Below are positions 1-8,956 of a stretch of 64,000 nt of DNA, one piece after another (the stretch's first letter is position 1; every line of letters begins with the position of its first letter). Source of the DNA: Janthinobacterium sp. 61 (lineage in GTDB: Bacteria; Pseudomonadota; Gammaproteobacteria; Burkholderiales; Burkholderiaceae_D); NCBI RefSeq assembly GCF_002846335.1, contig NZ_PJMQ01000001.1:3224001-3288000 (forward strand), written 5' to 3'. Position numbers and translations under genes: made by a program. The notes under the pieces were generated by a model. That model was given only the letters and a program-made list of their open reading frames with translations, searched no databases and had not been told where the DNA came from.

Positions 1-1
1 G

Positions 2-241
2 AACCTGTTTGGCGACCACCCCAGCTACGCGAAGAACATCAAGGCGATGAAGTTTGCGTTTGCACAGGTGATCTGCCTGCCGGAAGTCCATGATGGGAAC
101 GTGGTCGCGATCGCGTTCAAGACGAAAGTGGCGCTCGATGCGGAAGCGCAAGCGGCCCTGCTGGAACGCGCCAAGCAGATCGTCGCCGAGACCAAGCTGC
201 CCGCCAAGACCTGGGTCAAGGGCATCGTCAGCACCCTGTAA
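2..241 (+). CDS. C-terminal part of an unidentified protein (5' end outside window)
   Basis: The reading frame is open from the window edge and ends at TAA 239-241, giving 79 visible residues ending in KGIVSTL. An internal ATG at 47 could in principle start a 64-residue protein, but the frame stays open upstream without a stop and there is no clear ribosome binding site before 47, so a truncated longer gene is more likely. The visible part is a mix of a hydrophobic stretch around VICLPEVHDGNVVAIAF and an alanine-rich amphipathic helix. I do not recognise the family. The next gene starts 37 bases downstream in the same direction, so the two may be cotranscribed. Confidence 0.6.
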   Translation, partial: NLFGDHPSYAKNIKAMKFAFAQVICLPEVHDGNVVAIAFKTKVALDAEAQAALLERAKQIVAETKLPAKTWVKGIVSTL

Positions 242-278
242 CCGCCGGCAAGGCCGGCAGCCTGGAAAGGCGCCGGCC

Positions 279-2042
279 ATGCCAGACTCCGCTCCTCTTC
301 TCCCTCCTCCGGCTGCGCCGCTGGAACTGACGCAACTTCTGGCCTGGCTGCAGCACGACGGCTTGCTCGACGCGGCGCAAGCGGCCGCCATCGACGCCCA
401 GGCCGCCCAGCTGCCGACGCCTGCCTTGCATCCGCTGTGCAGCATCGCGCATGGCGCGCTGACGCTCGATATCCTGTGCGCATGGCTGGCGCGGCGGGCC
501 AGCCTGCCGTACATGCGCATCGATCCCTTGCACATCGATTTCAGCCAGGTGGCCGATGTCATGACGGCCAGCTATGCGGCCCGCTTCAACATCCTGCCCG
601 TGGAAAGCACGCCGGAGCGCATCGTCATCGCCACGGCCCAGCCCTACGCGCTCGCCTGGCAGGCGCAGCTGGGAAAGCTGGCGCCCCGCAAGCTGAGCCT
701 CGTCATTGCCAACCCGCTGCACATTGCCGATGCCATCGCGCAATTTTTCAGTCTGGCCAGTTCTGTCAAGGTCGCCCGGCAAGCGTCCACGCAAGACCTG
801 GCGCTGCGCCAGAATGTCGAGCAACTGGTGGAGCTGGGACGCAACAAGACCAGCCTCGACGCCAACGACCAGCACGTGGTGCGCATCGTCGACTGGCTGT
901 GGCAATACGCGTTTGCCCAGCGCGCCTCCGACATCCATTTGGAACCGAAACGCGACGCTGGCTTCGTGCGCCTGCGCATCGATGGCCGGCTTTACCAGGC
1001 CTACCAGTTGCCGCCCGTGGTATTGCTGGCCATGACGGCGCGCATCAAGTTGCTGGGGCGCATGGACGTGGTGGAAAAGCGCCGCCCCCAGGACGGCCGC
1101 ATCAAGACGCGCAATGCGCAGGGCCAGGAAATCGAGCTGCGCCTGTCCACCTTGCCCACGGCCTTCGGCGAAAAGCTCGTCATGCGCATCTTCGACCCGG
1201 AAGTGGCCGTCAAGAGCCTGTTTGACCTGGGCTTTCCGCCTGCAGATGCCGAACGCTGGCGCCAGCTGACGGCACGCACGCACGGCATCGTGCTGGTCAC
1301 GGGTCCCACCGGATCGGGCAAGACCAGCACCCTGTACAGTACCTTGAAGGCGCTGGCCAGTAGCGAAGTCAATGTGTGCACGGTGGAAGACCCCATCGAA
1401 ATGGTGGAACCGGCCTTCAACCAGATGCAGGTGCAAACCCAGGCTGGCATTGAACTGTCGTTTGCCGATGGCGTACGGGCGCTGTTGCGGCAAGACCCCG
1501 ACATCATCATGGTGGGAGAAATCCGCGACCTGGCCACGGCCGAGATGGCCATGCAGGCGGCGCTGACGGGCCATTTGGTGCTGTCGACACTGCACACCAA
1601 CGACGCTCCCTCGGCGGTCATGCGCCTGCTGGAACTGGGCTTGCCCGCCTACCTGCTGGAAGCGTGCCTGGCCGGCGTGCTGGCGCAGCGGCTGCTGCGC
1701 TGCCTGTGCCCGGACTGCAAGCAGCTCGATGCCGCCCCGGGCGCCGCGCCATGGCAGCGACTGACGGGCGGCCAGCTGGAACGGCCCGACGCCATGTACC
1801 GCCCCGTCGGCTGCGCCCAGTGCCGGCACAGCGGCTACCTGGGGCGCGCCGGCATTTATGAGCTGCTGAGCGTGACGGAAACATTCGGCCAGCTGGTCAA
1901 GGCGGGCGCCGACCTGCATGCCTTGCGCCGCCAGAGCATCCTCGACGGCATGACGCCGCTGCGCATCGCCGGCGCGCGCAAGATCATCGATGGTACGACC
2001 AGCATCGACGAAGTGCTGAAGCTCACGGCAGCCCTGCCTTAG
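279..2042 (+). CDS. GspE/PilB-family secretion or pilus assembly ATPase
   Basis: A hexameric ATPase of the type II secretion / type IV pilus superfamily, 587 aa. The N-terminal 150 residues fit the T2SSE/MshE N-terminal domain. The ATPase core follows with Walker A GPTGSGKT near residue 342, Walker B in DPDIIMVGEIRD, and the His-box-like STLHTND. The C-terminal part carries the zinc-binding cysteines CLCPDC (near 475-480) and CAQC (near 512-515) seen in GspE and PilB. Start chosen at 279 because GGAAAGG lies 8 bases upstream; the frame itself extends to 90 but overlaps the preceding gene. No other secretion or pilin gene is next to it, so whether it serves a pilus or a secretion system cannot be told from here. 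Confidence 0.9.
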   Translation: MPDSAPLLPPPAAPLELTQLLAWLQHDGLLDAAQAAAIDAQAAQLPTPALHPLCSIAHGALTLDILCAWLARRASLPYMRIDPLHIDFSQVADVMTASYAARFNILPVESTPERIVIATAQPYALAWQAQLGKLAPRKLSLVIANPLHIADAIAQFFSLASSVKVARQASTQDLALRQNVEQLVELGRNKTSLDANDQHVVRIVDWLWQYAFAQRASDIHLEPKRDAGFVRLRIDGRLYQAYQLPPVVLLAMTARIKLLGRMDVVEKRRPQDGRIKTRNAQGQEIELRLSTLPTAFGEKLVMRIFDPEVAVKSLFDLGFPPADAERWRQLTARTHGIVLVTGPTGSGKTSTLYSTLKALASSEVNVCTVEDPIEMVEPAFNQMQVQTQAGIELSFADGVRALLRQDPDIIMVGEIRDLATAEMAMQAALTGHLVLSTLHTNDAPSAVMRLLELGLPAYLLEACLAGVLAQRLLRCLCPDCKQLDAAPGAAPWQRLTGGQLERPDAMYRPVGCAQCRHSGYLGRAGIYELLSVTETFGQLVKAGADLHALRRQSILDGMTPLRIAGARKIIDGTTSIDEVLKLTAALP

Positions 2043-2070
2043 CAGGTCAGCACTTTCTAACAGGAATGCT

Positions 2071-2098
2071 TTGCATTCTTTTTCAACTGATATATAAT
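2071..2098 (+). promoter_or_regulatory. sigma70-type promoter of tRNA-Lys
   Basis: A -35 box TTGCAT (2071-2076) and a consensus -10 box TATAAT (2093-2098) are separated by 16 bases. The -10 ends 12 bases before the mature tRNA 5' end, leaving a very short leader, as is usual for a lone tRNA gene. Confidence 0.8.
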
Positions 2099-2110
2099 GC
2101 GGCCTCTTTC

Positions 2111-2186
2111 GGGTCGTTAGCTCAGCTGGTAGAGCAGCGGACTTTTAATCCGTTGGTCGCAGGTTCGAATCCCGCACGGCCTACCA
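2111..2186 (+). tRNA. tRNA-Lys (UUU)
   Basis: A 76-nt cloverleaf. The acceptor arm GGGTCGT pairs with ACGGCCT. The D arm has AGCTCAGCTGGTAGAGC, the anticodon loop CTTTTAA has anticodon TTT, and the T arm contains GGTTCGAATCC. The CCA end is encoded at 2184-2186. It decodes AAA/AAG lysine codons. It stands alone between a promoter and a terminator. Confidence 0.97.
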
Positions 2187-2201
2187 CGAATGCGCAGTAC
2201 T

Positions 2202-2232
2202 AAAAAGCCCATCCTCACGGATGGGCTTTTTT
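2202..2232 (+). terminator. rho-independent terminator after tRNA-Lys
   Basis: An 11-bp perfect stem AAAGCCCATCC / GGATGGGCTTT with a 4-base loop runs into a T tract. It closes the tRNA transcription unit. Confidence 0.9.
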
Positions 2233-2290
2233 CGTTTCAGCCCCCCAGGGTTATACTGGCTCTTCGTCTTGCCAGCCCTGAAAGAAACGC

Positions 2291-2692
2291 ATGAAACTTG
2301 CCGCCGCCGCCCTCCTCCTGGTCACCGCCTGCCTGCCTGCGCACGCACAGCCGCCCATTGTGCTCGACGGCCAGTACAGCGCGCGCACGGACGAAATGAG
2401 CCTGGAAATCATCGGCAACCGCGTCTGCTTCGCGCCCGACAAGGCGCAATGGGGCCGATTGCCCCGGCCGGCGGCTTCGCACGCTGCATGGTTTTGTTTC
2501 AGCAACGATGCCGAAGCGCGCCGCCAGCTGCGCGTACCCGCGCGCCAGGCCGACAATTGCGGCTGGCAAGCGCGTGCGCGCATCGTCATTGATACGTATC
2601 AACCGTATGTGGAACAGGGCGACGGCAACGACATGGCGCGCCTGGCATCGGTCATCAAGGTGGCGCAACCGAACGCCATCGCCTGCGAATAG
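2291..2692 (+). CDS. small exported protein of unknown function
   Basis: 133 aa. A clear Sec signal peptide (MKLAAAALLLVTACLPAHA, cleavage after AHA near residue 19) makes this a periplasmic or secreted protein. The mature part has four cysteines (in RVCFAP, AWFCFS, DNCGW and the terminal ACE), which could form two disulfides. I recognise no domain. AAAGAAA lies just upstream of the ATG. It converges on the minus-strand gene whose stop is 2 bases away, so the two share their 3' boundary. Confidence 0.75.
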   Translation: MKLAAAALLLVTACLPAHAQPPIVLDGQYSARTDEMSLEIIGNRVCFAPDKAQWGRLPRPAASHAAWFCFSNDAEARRQLRVPARQADNCGWQARARIVIDTYQPYVEQGDGNDMARLASVIKVAQPNAIACE

Positions 2693-2694
2693 TA

Positions 2695-3198
2695 TTAATC
2701 GAGTTCGTATTCCTGCAGATAGCGCGCGAACAAGTCGCCATCAGCCAGCGGACAGACAAAACCCGCGCCCCAGTCGGCAAGCAGCAACTGTTCTTTCACG
2801 GGCAGCAGCAACAGCTCAGGCATGCCATCGCTGCACCACAGGTCGCACACGATGCCCTTGTCATCCAGGCCGGCAAACAAGGTCTCCGTCTTGTCGCCGC
2901 CAAAGGCCAGCACGTTCTTGCATTCCACCCGGTAACTGCTGTAGCCCGTGTAGACGGCGTCATACGGTGGCAAGGCATCCGCCAGCGCCAGGCGCAACTG
3001 GTCGGCCGTGAGGCCCAGTACGCGCACCTGCGACGGCGGCGCCTCGGGCACGTACATGGCCGTCCAGCCGGCGCCACTGCGGTGCGCGTCGGCGAACGCC
3101 TGCTGTTCGCCCATCTGCGTCAAACAGTGCTGTAAATTATCCAGCGGCAGCAGTTCGATCATGCAAAAATCGTCTTCGTGATAATACGCTTCGCGCAT
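2695..3198 (-). CDS. hypothetical cytoplasmic protein
   Basis: 167 aa with no signal peptide or membrane segment; acidic overall (MREAYYHEDDF at the start, YLQEYELD at the end). Several tryptophans and a central VECKNVLAFGGDKTETLF stretch suggest a compact globular fold, but I do not recognise the family. The start at 3198 has GGAG 9 bases upstream, inside the end of the preceding gene. Only 3 bases separate it from that LprI-domain gene's stop, so the two are almost certainly one operon. Confidence 0.7.
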   Translation of the reverse strand: MREAYYHEDDFCMIELLPLDNLQHCLTQMGEQQAFADAHRSGAGWTAMYVPEAPPSQVRVLGLTADQLRLALADALPPYDAVYTGYSSYRVECKNVLAFGGDKTETLFAGLDDKGIVCDLWCSDGMPELLLLPVKEQLLLADWGAGFVCPLADGDLFARYLQEYELD

Positions 3199-3201
3199 GC
3201 T

Positions 3202-4248
3202 TCAATTCTCCAGCAAATCTTGTAACTGGGCATTGCGCCGCACCGTCAGCAGGCCGGCCCAGGTCTCGCTCGTCACGGACGGATAGCGCACGGCGCCGAA
3301 ATTCATCCAGGCATCGCGGTAAGCCAGCCACAGGCGCTGAGTGGCGCGGATGCCATCCTTGCCCACGGCGCCCGCATAGGTTTCCGCCGGCTTTTTCATG
3401 AGCTTGCCGTAGATGGCGTTGAGTTCCTTGTCGAGCGCCGCCGCCTGCTCCCTGGACATGCTTGGCGGCAGCTTGGCCGCTTCGTACTCGCGCAAATCGT
3501 GCGCCAGCTGGTCGAGCTCTGCCGTGCGGGCGGCGATGCTCAGGGCGGCGCGCGCCGTGCCGCTCAAATCCGTTTCATTAGCGGCGCGCGCATCGGCAAA
3601 CTTGCTTGTTGCCGTCTGCAGCTTTTGCAGTGATGCTTGCGCCACTGCCGGCATGCCCGCACTGACTTTGTCTGTTGCCTGCGCGCGCACGCGCTGCTTT
3701 TGCCGCGCATCGATGGCGCTGCACACGCCCATCATGTAGCCGCTGGTGATGTCGTCGCACAAGTCGATCATGCCGCGCCCGCTGGCATTGATCTGCTGCA
3801 AGTGTTCGATGCGCCCCCGCATCTCGGCGGGCGCAGCATCGATGCTGCACGCATACTTCAGCGCCAGCAACGGGTCTTTCTGCACGCCCTGTCCATTCTG
3901 GTACAGCATCATCAAGACGGCGCTGTTCTGCGTTGCCATCGCGCAATGACGCACGGGACGCCAGTCGGCCGGCTTGGGCGAGGAAATACTCTTGGTATCG
4001 TAATACAGGTCTGTTGCCTGGCACTGCTGCAAAGCAGCCACGGCGGACGGCGCCGGCAGGTCGGCAGGCGGCGGCGCCGCATCCTTGACCTTCAGGCAGC
4101 CCGCATACCAGGCCGTGCTTTCCGCCTGGCCCACGCCCATGGCGCTGGTATTCGGGTACGGTGCGGCGGCAGCGGCAAAACCCGGGCTGGCGAGCAGCGT
4201 GCCGGCACCCAGCAATAGCGTTTTCAATAAGGATAGACAAGTTTTCAT
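3202..4248 (-). CDS. exported protein with C-terminal LprI/DUF1311 domain
   Basis: 348 aa. The start at 4248 gives a typical signal peptide (MKTCLSLLKTLLLGAGTLLA, cleavage after GFA). The open frame reaches 4299 but the extra 17 residues look non-coding. The last 90 residues carry the LprI-type pattern: AALDKELNAIYGKLMKK, then ATQRLWLAYRDAWMNF. This domain is named after a mycobacterial lysozyme-inhibitor lipoprotein and is common in proteobacterial periplasmic proteins of unknown role. The N-terminal two thirds contain paired cysteines (ACSIDAA, DLCDD, GVCSAI) and no domain I recognise. It is the first gene of a two-gene operon with the 167-aa hypothetical. Confidence 0.75.
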   Translation of the reverse strand: MKTCLSLLKTLLLGAGTLLASPGFAAAAAPYPNTSAMGVGQAESTAWYAGCLKVKDAAPPPADLPAPSAVAALQQCQATDLYYDTKSISSPKPADWRPVRHCAMATQNSAVLMMLYQNGQGVQKDPLLALKYACSIDAAPAEMRGRIEHLQQINASGRGMIDLCDDITSGYMMGVCSAIDARQKQRVRAQATDKVSAGMPAVAQASLQKLQTATSKFADARAANETDLSGTARAALSIAARTAELDQLAHDLREYEAAKLPPSMSREQAAALDKELNAIYGKLMKKPAETYAGAVGKDGIRATQRLWLAYRDAWMNFGAVRYPSVTSETWAGLLTVRRNAQLQDLLEN

Positions 4249-4422
4249 GTTCAAGCAGCGCCAGCGTGAGTAAAGCGGCAAGTTTAACTGATCAGCCAAG
4301 CTGCGCCCGCCCGATACACGCCCATCGCGCCTGGTAAGTAACGGTACTCAGCCTTGGCAGGGCAGGAAGCCATGGGCAATAATGTTGCCCGCTATACTTT
4401 TTTCACTTCCCGGACCACGCCC

Positions 4423-6591
4423 ATGACCTTACCCCGTCTTCGCCGTTCCCTCGGCTCCCTGCTGATCGCAGCAGCCTGCGCCTCGCTGGCAATGACCGTC
4501 CACGCCGCCGATACCACGACGGCTATACCCGTTGCCACCACGCAAACGCAAGTCAAACATGCCATCACGCACGAAGACGTGTGGCTGATGAAACGGGTGG
4601 GTGCCCCTGTCGCCAGCCCGGACGGGCGATGGGCTGTGTTTTCCGTCATCGACAGCGCCTACGATAGCAAGGAGCAATGGTCGGACCTGTGGATCAAGTC
4701 GCTGCTAGACGACAGCCCAGCGCGCCGCCTGACCTCTTCCAAAGGCGGCGAAAGCGCCGTGGCCTGGTCGCCGGACAGCCGCCAGCTGGTGTTCGTCGCC
4801 AAGCGCGATGGCGATGAAGCGGGTCAGATCTACCGCCTCGACGTGGCCGCTGGCGGCGAAGCGCAACGCCTGACCTCGCTCACCTTGGGCGCACGCATGC
4901 CGAAATGGAGCCCGGATGGCACGCAATTGCTGTTCATCAGCGACATCTATCCAGGCAACAAGACGGAAGCCGACGTCAAGCAAAGCGCGAAAGAACGCAA
5001 GGAGCGCAAAGTCAGCGCCCGCTCGTATGAAACGACGGCGCCCCGCTATTTCGACAAATGGCTGACCGACAAGCAGGTGCGCCTGTTCATCGTCGACGCC
5101 AACGCTGCTGCCCGAGGTGAAAACACAGCGCGCGACATCCTGTCGGGCACGCAACTGGTCACCCTGCCGGGCTTTGGCGGGGGCCAGGGCGACGAGGGAC
5201 AATCGCTGGACGCCGTCTGGACGCCGGATGGCAAGGCCGTCGTTTTCAACGCGGCCACCAACCGCGATGCCGCCCAGCGCGAAGCCGTCTACTCACAACT
5301 GTATTTGCTGCCCTTGGCGGGCGGCGAAGCGCAGCGTTTGACGCAGGACAAACATAGCTACGGTTCCCTGAAATTCGCTGCCGATGGCAAGACCCTGTTC
5401 GCCTTGAGCGACGCGCAAACACCGGGCAAGGTCTATGACGTGAAGCGCCTGGCCAGCTTCGCCTGGCCGATGAGCAACCCTGCACCGACCATCCTGACGG
5501 CCAAGCTGGACCGTTCGATTTCGCGCTATGTGCTGCCCGAGGGCGGCAAGCGCGTCATCTTCAGCTATGAACACGCGGGCCTGGAAAAGCTGTACTCGAT
5601 CGACGCCAGCGGTGGTGACGTGCGCGAGGAGCCATCCTTGCCGACGGGCAGCATCAATTCGCTGAGCAGCGGCGGCAAGGCCCTGGTCGGCGTGTGGGAG
5701 TCAAGCATCAACCCGCCGGAAATCTATGCCTTCAACGGCAAGCAGCCGAAGCGGCTGACGGCCTTCAGCACGGACAAGGCAAGTAAAATCGACTGGCAGG
5801 CGCCCGAGCACTTCTGGTTCACCACGGCCGACGGCCGCCAGATCCACAATATGCTCGTCAAGCCGGCCAACTTTGACCCGAACAAGAAATATCCGCTGTT
5901 TACCGTCATCCATGGCGGCGCGGCCAGCATGTGGCGCGACCAGTTCGTGCTGCGCTGGAACTATCACTTGCTGGCCAAACCAGGCTATGTCGTGCTCCTG
6001 ACCGACTACAAGGGTTCCACCGGCTATGGCGAGGAATTCTCGCGCTCGATTCAATTCGACCCATTGAAAGGCCCGGGCGATGAAGTCAACCAGGGCGTCG
6101 ATGAAGCCATCAAGAAATATGCCTTCATCGACAGTACGAAACTGGCCGCCGGCGGCGCCAGCTATGGCGGCCACCTGGCCAACTGGCTGCAAGCGACCAC
6201 CACGCGCTACAAGGCCATCGTCTCGCACGCGGGCGAAATGGACTTGATCATGCAATGGGGCACCAGTGATGGCGGCTTCGGCCGTGAAACCAATGCGGGC
6301 GGCCCCGTCTGGTCGAACCTGCCCGTATGGCGCGATCAAAGCCCCGTCATGCAGGCAGGCAACCACGAAAAAGGCACGGGTTTCACGACACCGATCCTGA
6401 TCACCGTGGGCGAGCTCGACTACCGCGTGCCGGCCAACAATGCCTTGATGAACTTTGCAGTGCAACAGCGCCTGAACGTGCCGGCAAAATTGCTGGTGTT
6501 CCCGGACGAAAACCACTGGATCTTGAAGGGCGAGAACAGCCGTTTCTTCTATAGCGAAGTCGAGGGCTGGCTGGCGAAGTATTTAAAATAA
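4423..6591 (+). CDS. S9 family prolyl-oligopeptidase-type serine peptidase
   Basis: A 722-aa periplasmic peptidase: signal peptide, then a TolB/WD40-like beta-propeller (repeats such as AWSPDSRQLVFVAKRDGD and KWSPDGTQLLFISD), then an alpha/beta-hydrolase. The catalytic triad is visible: Ser580 in GGASYGGHL, Asp666 in GELDYRVP and His698 in PDENHW. This is the layout of acylaminoacyl-peptidase / dipeptidyl-peptidase relatives that cleave short peptides. Start at 4423 gives a proper signal peptide (RSLGSLLIAAACASLA...VHA); the open frame begins at 4354, where the added residues have no meaning. It stands alone and ends in a terminator shared with the convergent MFS gene. Confidence 0.9.
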   Translation: MTLPRLRRSLGSLLIAAACASLAMTVHAADTTTAIPVATTQTQVKHAITHEDVWLMKRVGAPVASPDGRWAVFSVIDSAYDSKEQWSDLWIKSLLDDSPARRLTSSKGGESAVAWSPDSRQLVFVAKRDGDEAGQIYRLDVAAGGEAQRLTSLTLGARMPKWSPDGTQLLFISDIYPGNKTEADVKQSAKERKERKVSARSYETTAPRYFDKWLTDKQVRLFIVDANAAARGENTARDILSGTQLVTLPGFGGGQGDEGQSLDAVWTPDGKAVVFNAATNRDAAQREAVYSQLYLLPLAGGEAQRLTQDKHSYGSLKFAADGKTLFALSDAQTPGKVYDVKRLASFAWPMSNPAPTILTAKLDRSISRYVLPEGGKRVIFSYEHAGLEKLYSIDASGGDVREEPSLPTGSINSLSSGGKALVGVWESSINPPEIYAFNGKQPKRLTAFSTDKASKIDWQAPEHFWFTTADGRQIHNMLVKPANFDPNKKYPLFTVIHGGAASMWRDQFVLRWNYHLLAKPGYVVLLTDYKGSTGYGEEFSRSIQFDPLKGPGDEVNQGVDEAIKKYAFIDSTKLAAGGASYGGHLANWLQATTTRYKAIVSHAGEMDLIMQWGTSDGGFGRETNAGGPVWSNLPVWRDQSPVMQAGNHEKGTGFTTPILITVGELDYRVPANNALMNFAVQQRLNVPAKLLVFPDENHWILKGENSRFFYSEVEGWLAKYLK

Positions 6592-6613
6592 TCCTGCTGC
6601 ACGCTGCTTGAAG

Positions 6614-6647
6614 AGCCAGGCTCCGCGCACGCGGGCCTGGCTTTTTT
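6614..6647 (+). terminator. rho-independent terminator
   Basis: A stem AGCCAGG / CCTGGCT with a GC-rich loop is followed by six T. It lies between the S9 peptidase and the convergent MFS gene, whose stop codon abuts the T tract. Confidence 0.8.
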
Positions 6648-7939
6648 CATGCGGGCTGGACTGTGGCCACGGCCGCCGTCTGCCGTCGTATCGCCAGCAC
6701 CAGCAGCGCGGCCAGCAGGCAGGCGGCGCCGGCCGCGAACAGGGCCGGGTTGTAGGTCAGCATCAGGGTGCGGATGCGGCCAGCCCCATAGGCGGCCACG
6801 GCGGCGCCCAGCTGGTGGCCCGCGAAGATCCAGCCAAACACCATGCCCGCGCGCTCCCGGCCAAACGTGGCCCCCACCAGTTTCACCGTCGGCGGCACGG
6901 TGGCGATCCAGTCCAGGCCGTAGAACATGGCGAACAGCGACAGGCCATACAAGGTGAATTCCGAATACGGCAGCCAGAACAGGGACAAGCCCCGCAAGCC
7001 GTAGTACCAGAACAGCAATTTGCGGTTGTCATAGCGGTCCGACAGCCAGCCGGACAAGATCGTGCCGAACAGGTCGAAGGCGCCCATCATGGCCAGCACG
7101 GAGGCGGCCGGCACGGCGGACAGGCCCGAATCGCCGCACAGCGAGATGAAGTGCGTCTGGATCAGACCGTTGGTGCTGAGGCCGCAGATGAAGAAGGTGC
7201 CGAAGAGTATCCAGAAAGTGCGGTTTGCCGCCACGCTGCGCAAGATCAGGAACGGCGTGGCAAACGTCATTGCTGCCGCCGGCGCCACCACCAGGGGCGT
7301 GTCGGGATCGGCGCCATAGGGCCGCAAGGCAAGGTCTTGCGGCCGGTTGCGCATGCACAGGAAGGCCAGCACGGCGACGATGGCGCAGGCGGCAAACACG
7401 GGCATGACGGCCGTGCGCCAGCCGAAGTGCTCGATCAGCCAGGCGCCCACGGGCAGGAACAGCAACTGGCCCGTGGCTGAGCTGGCCGTCAGCACGCCCA
7501 CCACCAGGCCACGGTGCGTCTCGAACCAGCGGTTCGCCACCACGGCACTCAAGACCAGCGCCGTCATGCCCGAGCCCAGCCCCAGCAGGATGCCCCACAG
7601 CGCCACCAGGTGCCAGAACTGCGTCATGCGCGTGGCCAGCAGCATGCCAGCCGCGATCAGCCCCAGCGCCACGCAGATGATATTGCGCAAGCCGAAGCGC
7701 TCCATCAGGATGGCGGCAAACGGTCCCATCAGACCGAACAGCACGAAGCGCACGGCCAGCGCCGAGGAAATCTGCTCGGCATCCCAGCCGAACTCGCGGC
7801 TCAAGGGTTGCATCAGCGCCCCCGGCAAGCCCAGCGCGGCAGACGAGGTCAAGGCGGTGAGGAAGGTGATGGCGACGATGACCCAGGCAAAGTGCATGCC
7901 GCGGCGCGCCAGACATTGCGAAAAAGGATAGGAAAGCAT
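6647..7939 (-). CDS. MFS transporter (12 TM)
   Basis: 430 aa. A major facilitator with about 12 hydrophobic helices (HFAWVIVAITFLTALTSSAA, VLFGLMGPFAAILMERFGLR and others) and a central cytoplasmic loop near RNRPQDLALRPYG. The overall pattern resembles the oxalate/formate and monocarboxylate branch of MFS, but the substrate cannot be read from sequence. The start at 7939 has GAGGA 8 bases upstream. The gene is alone. The 180-bp gap upstream is AT-rich (around 7990-8030) and probably holds its promoter. Confidence 0.85.
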   Translation of the reverse strand: MLSYPFSQCLARRGMHFAWVIVAITFLTALTSSAALGLPGALMQPLSREFGWDAEQISSALAVRFVLFGLMGPFAAILMERFGLRNIICVALGLIAAGMLLATRMTQFWHLVALWGILLGLGSGMTALVLSAVVANRWFETHRGLVVGVLTASSATGQLLFLPVGAWLIEHFGWRTAVMPVFAACAIVAVLAFLCMRNRPQDLALRPYGADPDTPLVVAPAAAMTFATPFLILRSVAANRTFWILFGTFFICGLSTNGLIQTHFISLCGDSGLSAVPAASVLAMMGAFDLFGTILSGWLSDRYDNRKLLFWYYGLRGLSLFWLPYSEFTLYGLSLFAMFYGLDWIATVPPTVKLVGATFGRERAGMVFGWIFAGHQLGAAVAAYGAGRIRTLMLTYNPALFAAGAACLLAALLVLAIRRQTAAVATVQPA

Positions 7940-8086
7940 GCAGTCCTCATGAGAAAAAGTGGATGCCGATCATTGCCATCTGGCGGCATTTTTCTCATGT
8001 TATATTATGATAGTAATTTATACAATCAAAAAAAACTGGCGCGACACTGCTGCGTGCTGCTCCAGTCCTGGCTGCAAGCTTGTGAC

Positions 8087-8117
8087 ATGGAGTCAGACCC
8101 GGCGGGTCTGACTCCAT
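8087..8117. repeat. perfect 14-bp inverted repeat with GTCAGACCC core
   Basis: Arms ATGGAGTCAGACCC and its exact complement are separated by 3 bases. The structure sits 3 bases past the stop of the BON gene and has no T tract on either side, so it is not a standard terminator. A second palindrome with the same GTCAGACCC core lies at 31155-31199, which suggests a dispersed REP-like element. Confidence 0.75.
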
Positions 8118-8120
8118 ACA

Positions 8121-8852
8121 TTACTTCACCTTCAAGCCATTCTTCACATCCGTCACCCCTTCCACGCCACGCGCCAGGTCGGCGGCTTTTTTCACTTGCG
8201 CCTGGGAAGGCACGAAGCCGCTGAGCATGACGACGCCGTTCACCGTTTCCACGTGCACGTCGAGCGCTTTCAAGTCACTGTCCTTGACGAGGTCCGCCTT
8301 GATCTTGGTGGTGATGACAGAGTCTTCCACTGCCACCTTGGTGCTGCTGGCCGCATTGCGCGTCATGCAGGCGGCCTTGGCCGTCGCATCCATGGCGTCA
8401 CAGTTTTCCTTCATGGTGGCAGGCGGATTCTGCGCCACGTTGGTGCCAGCCGTGGCGCCCGTGTTGGCGTCGGCCAGCGCGGCCGTTTTTGCCGTCTTGG
8501 CATCGTTCATGCACGATGTCTTGTCGGCGCCCGTGCGGTCGCCGCACTTGGCCTTGGCCAGGTCATACTCGGCATTGGCGACATCCTTGCGGGCCTTGCC
8601 CAGTTCGCGCGGCGTGTTGCGGTACTGGGCCACGGCGTCCGAGTCGGCCTTGGTGCGCGCCACCCTGGCTTCTTCCACGCAGACTTTTTTCGCATTGCCG
8701 CTCTGGCTGTCGCAAGCGGCCTTGGCCTGCTTGTAGTCGGCCGATGCCTTGTCCGTCAAACTCTTGTACGAGGCATCCTGCGCATACGCGGGCGTGGCGG
8801 CAAGCAGTGCGCTGGCACTGGCGGCCAGCATGAGTGCGATCATTTTGTTCAT
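8121..8852 (-). CDS. exported BON-domain protein with three C-x10-C repeats
   Basis: 243 aa. Signal peptide MNKMIALMLAASASALLA...YA is cleaved near residue 24. The C-terminal 70 residues form one BON domain (VEDSVITTKIKADLVKDSDL, then VNGVVMLSGFV), a fold found in periplasmic OsmY-like stress proteins and thought to bind phospholipid surfaces. Between them lies a low-complexity Ala/Lys region with three C-x10-C motifs, at residues 47/58, 103/114 and 151/162. The first two repeats share a longer pattern, Y-x2-AKA-x-C-x10-C. The gene is monocistronic, with a palindromic element right after the stop. Confidence 0.85.
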   Translation of the reverse strand: MNKMIALMLAASASALLAATPAYAQDASYKSLTDKASADYKQAKAACDSQSGNAKKVCVEEARVARTKADSDAVAQYRNTPRELGKARKDVANAEYDLAKAKCGDRTGADKTSCMNDAKTAKTAALADANTGATAGTNVAQNPPATMKENCDAMDATAKAACMTRNAASSTKVAVEDSVITTKIKADLVKDSDLKALDVHVETVNGVVMLSGFVPSQAQVKKAADLARGVEGVTDVKNGLKVK

Positions 8853-8956
8853 GATGGTTCCTCTCTGGTTAGTTGATGCCCAGATTAGACCCCTGCCGGA
8901 CGCAAAGCTCCGTGCGACAGCACACGCTGACTAGCCATCTGCACAAAATTCACCGT

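Noticed and set aside
6608..8224. Plus-strand frames opposite the MFS gene
   Set aside because: Glutamine, arginine and histidine-rich translations typical of antisense to membrane-protein genes; the minus strand has clear MFS helices.
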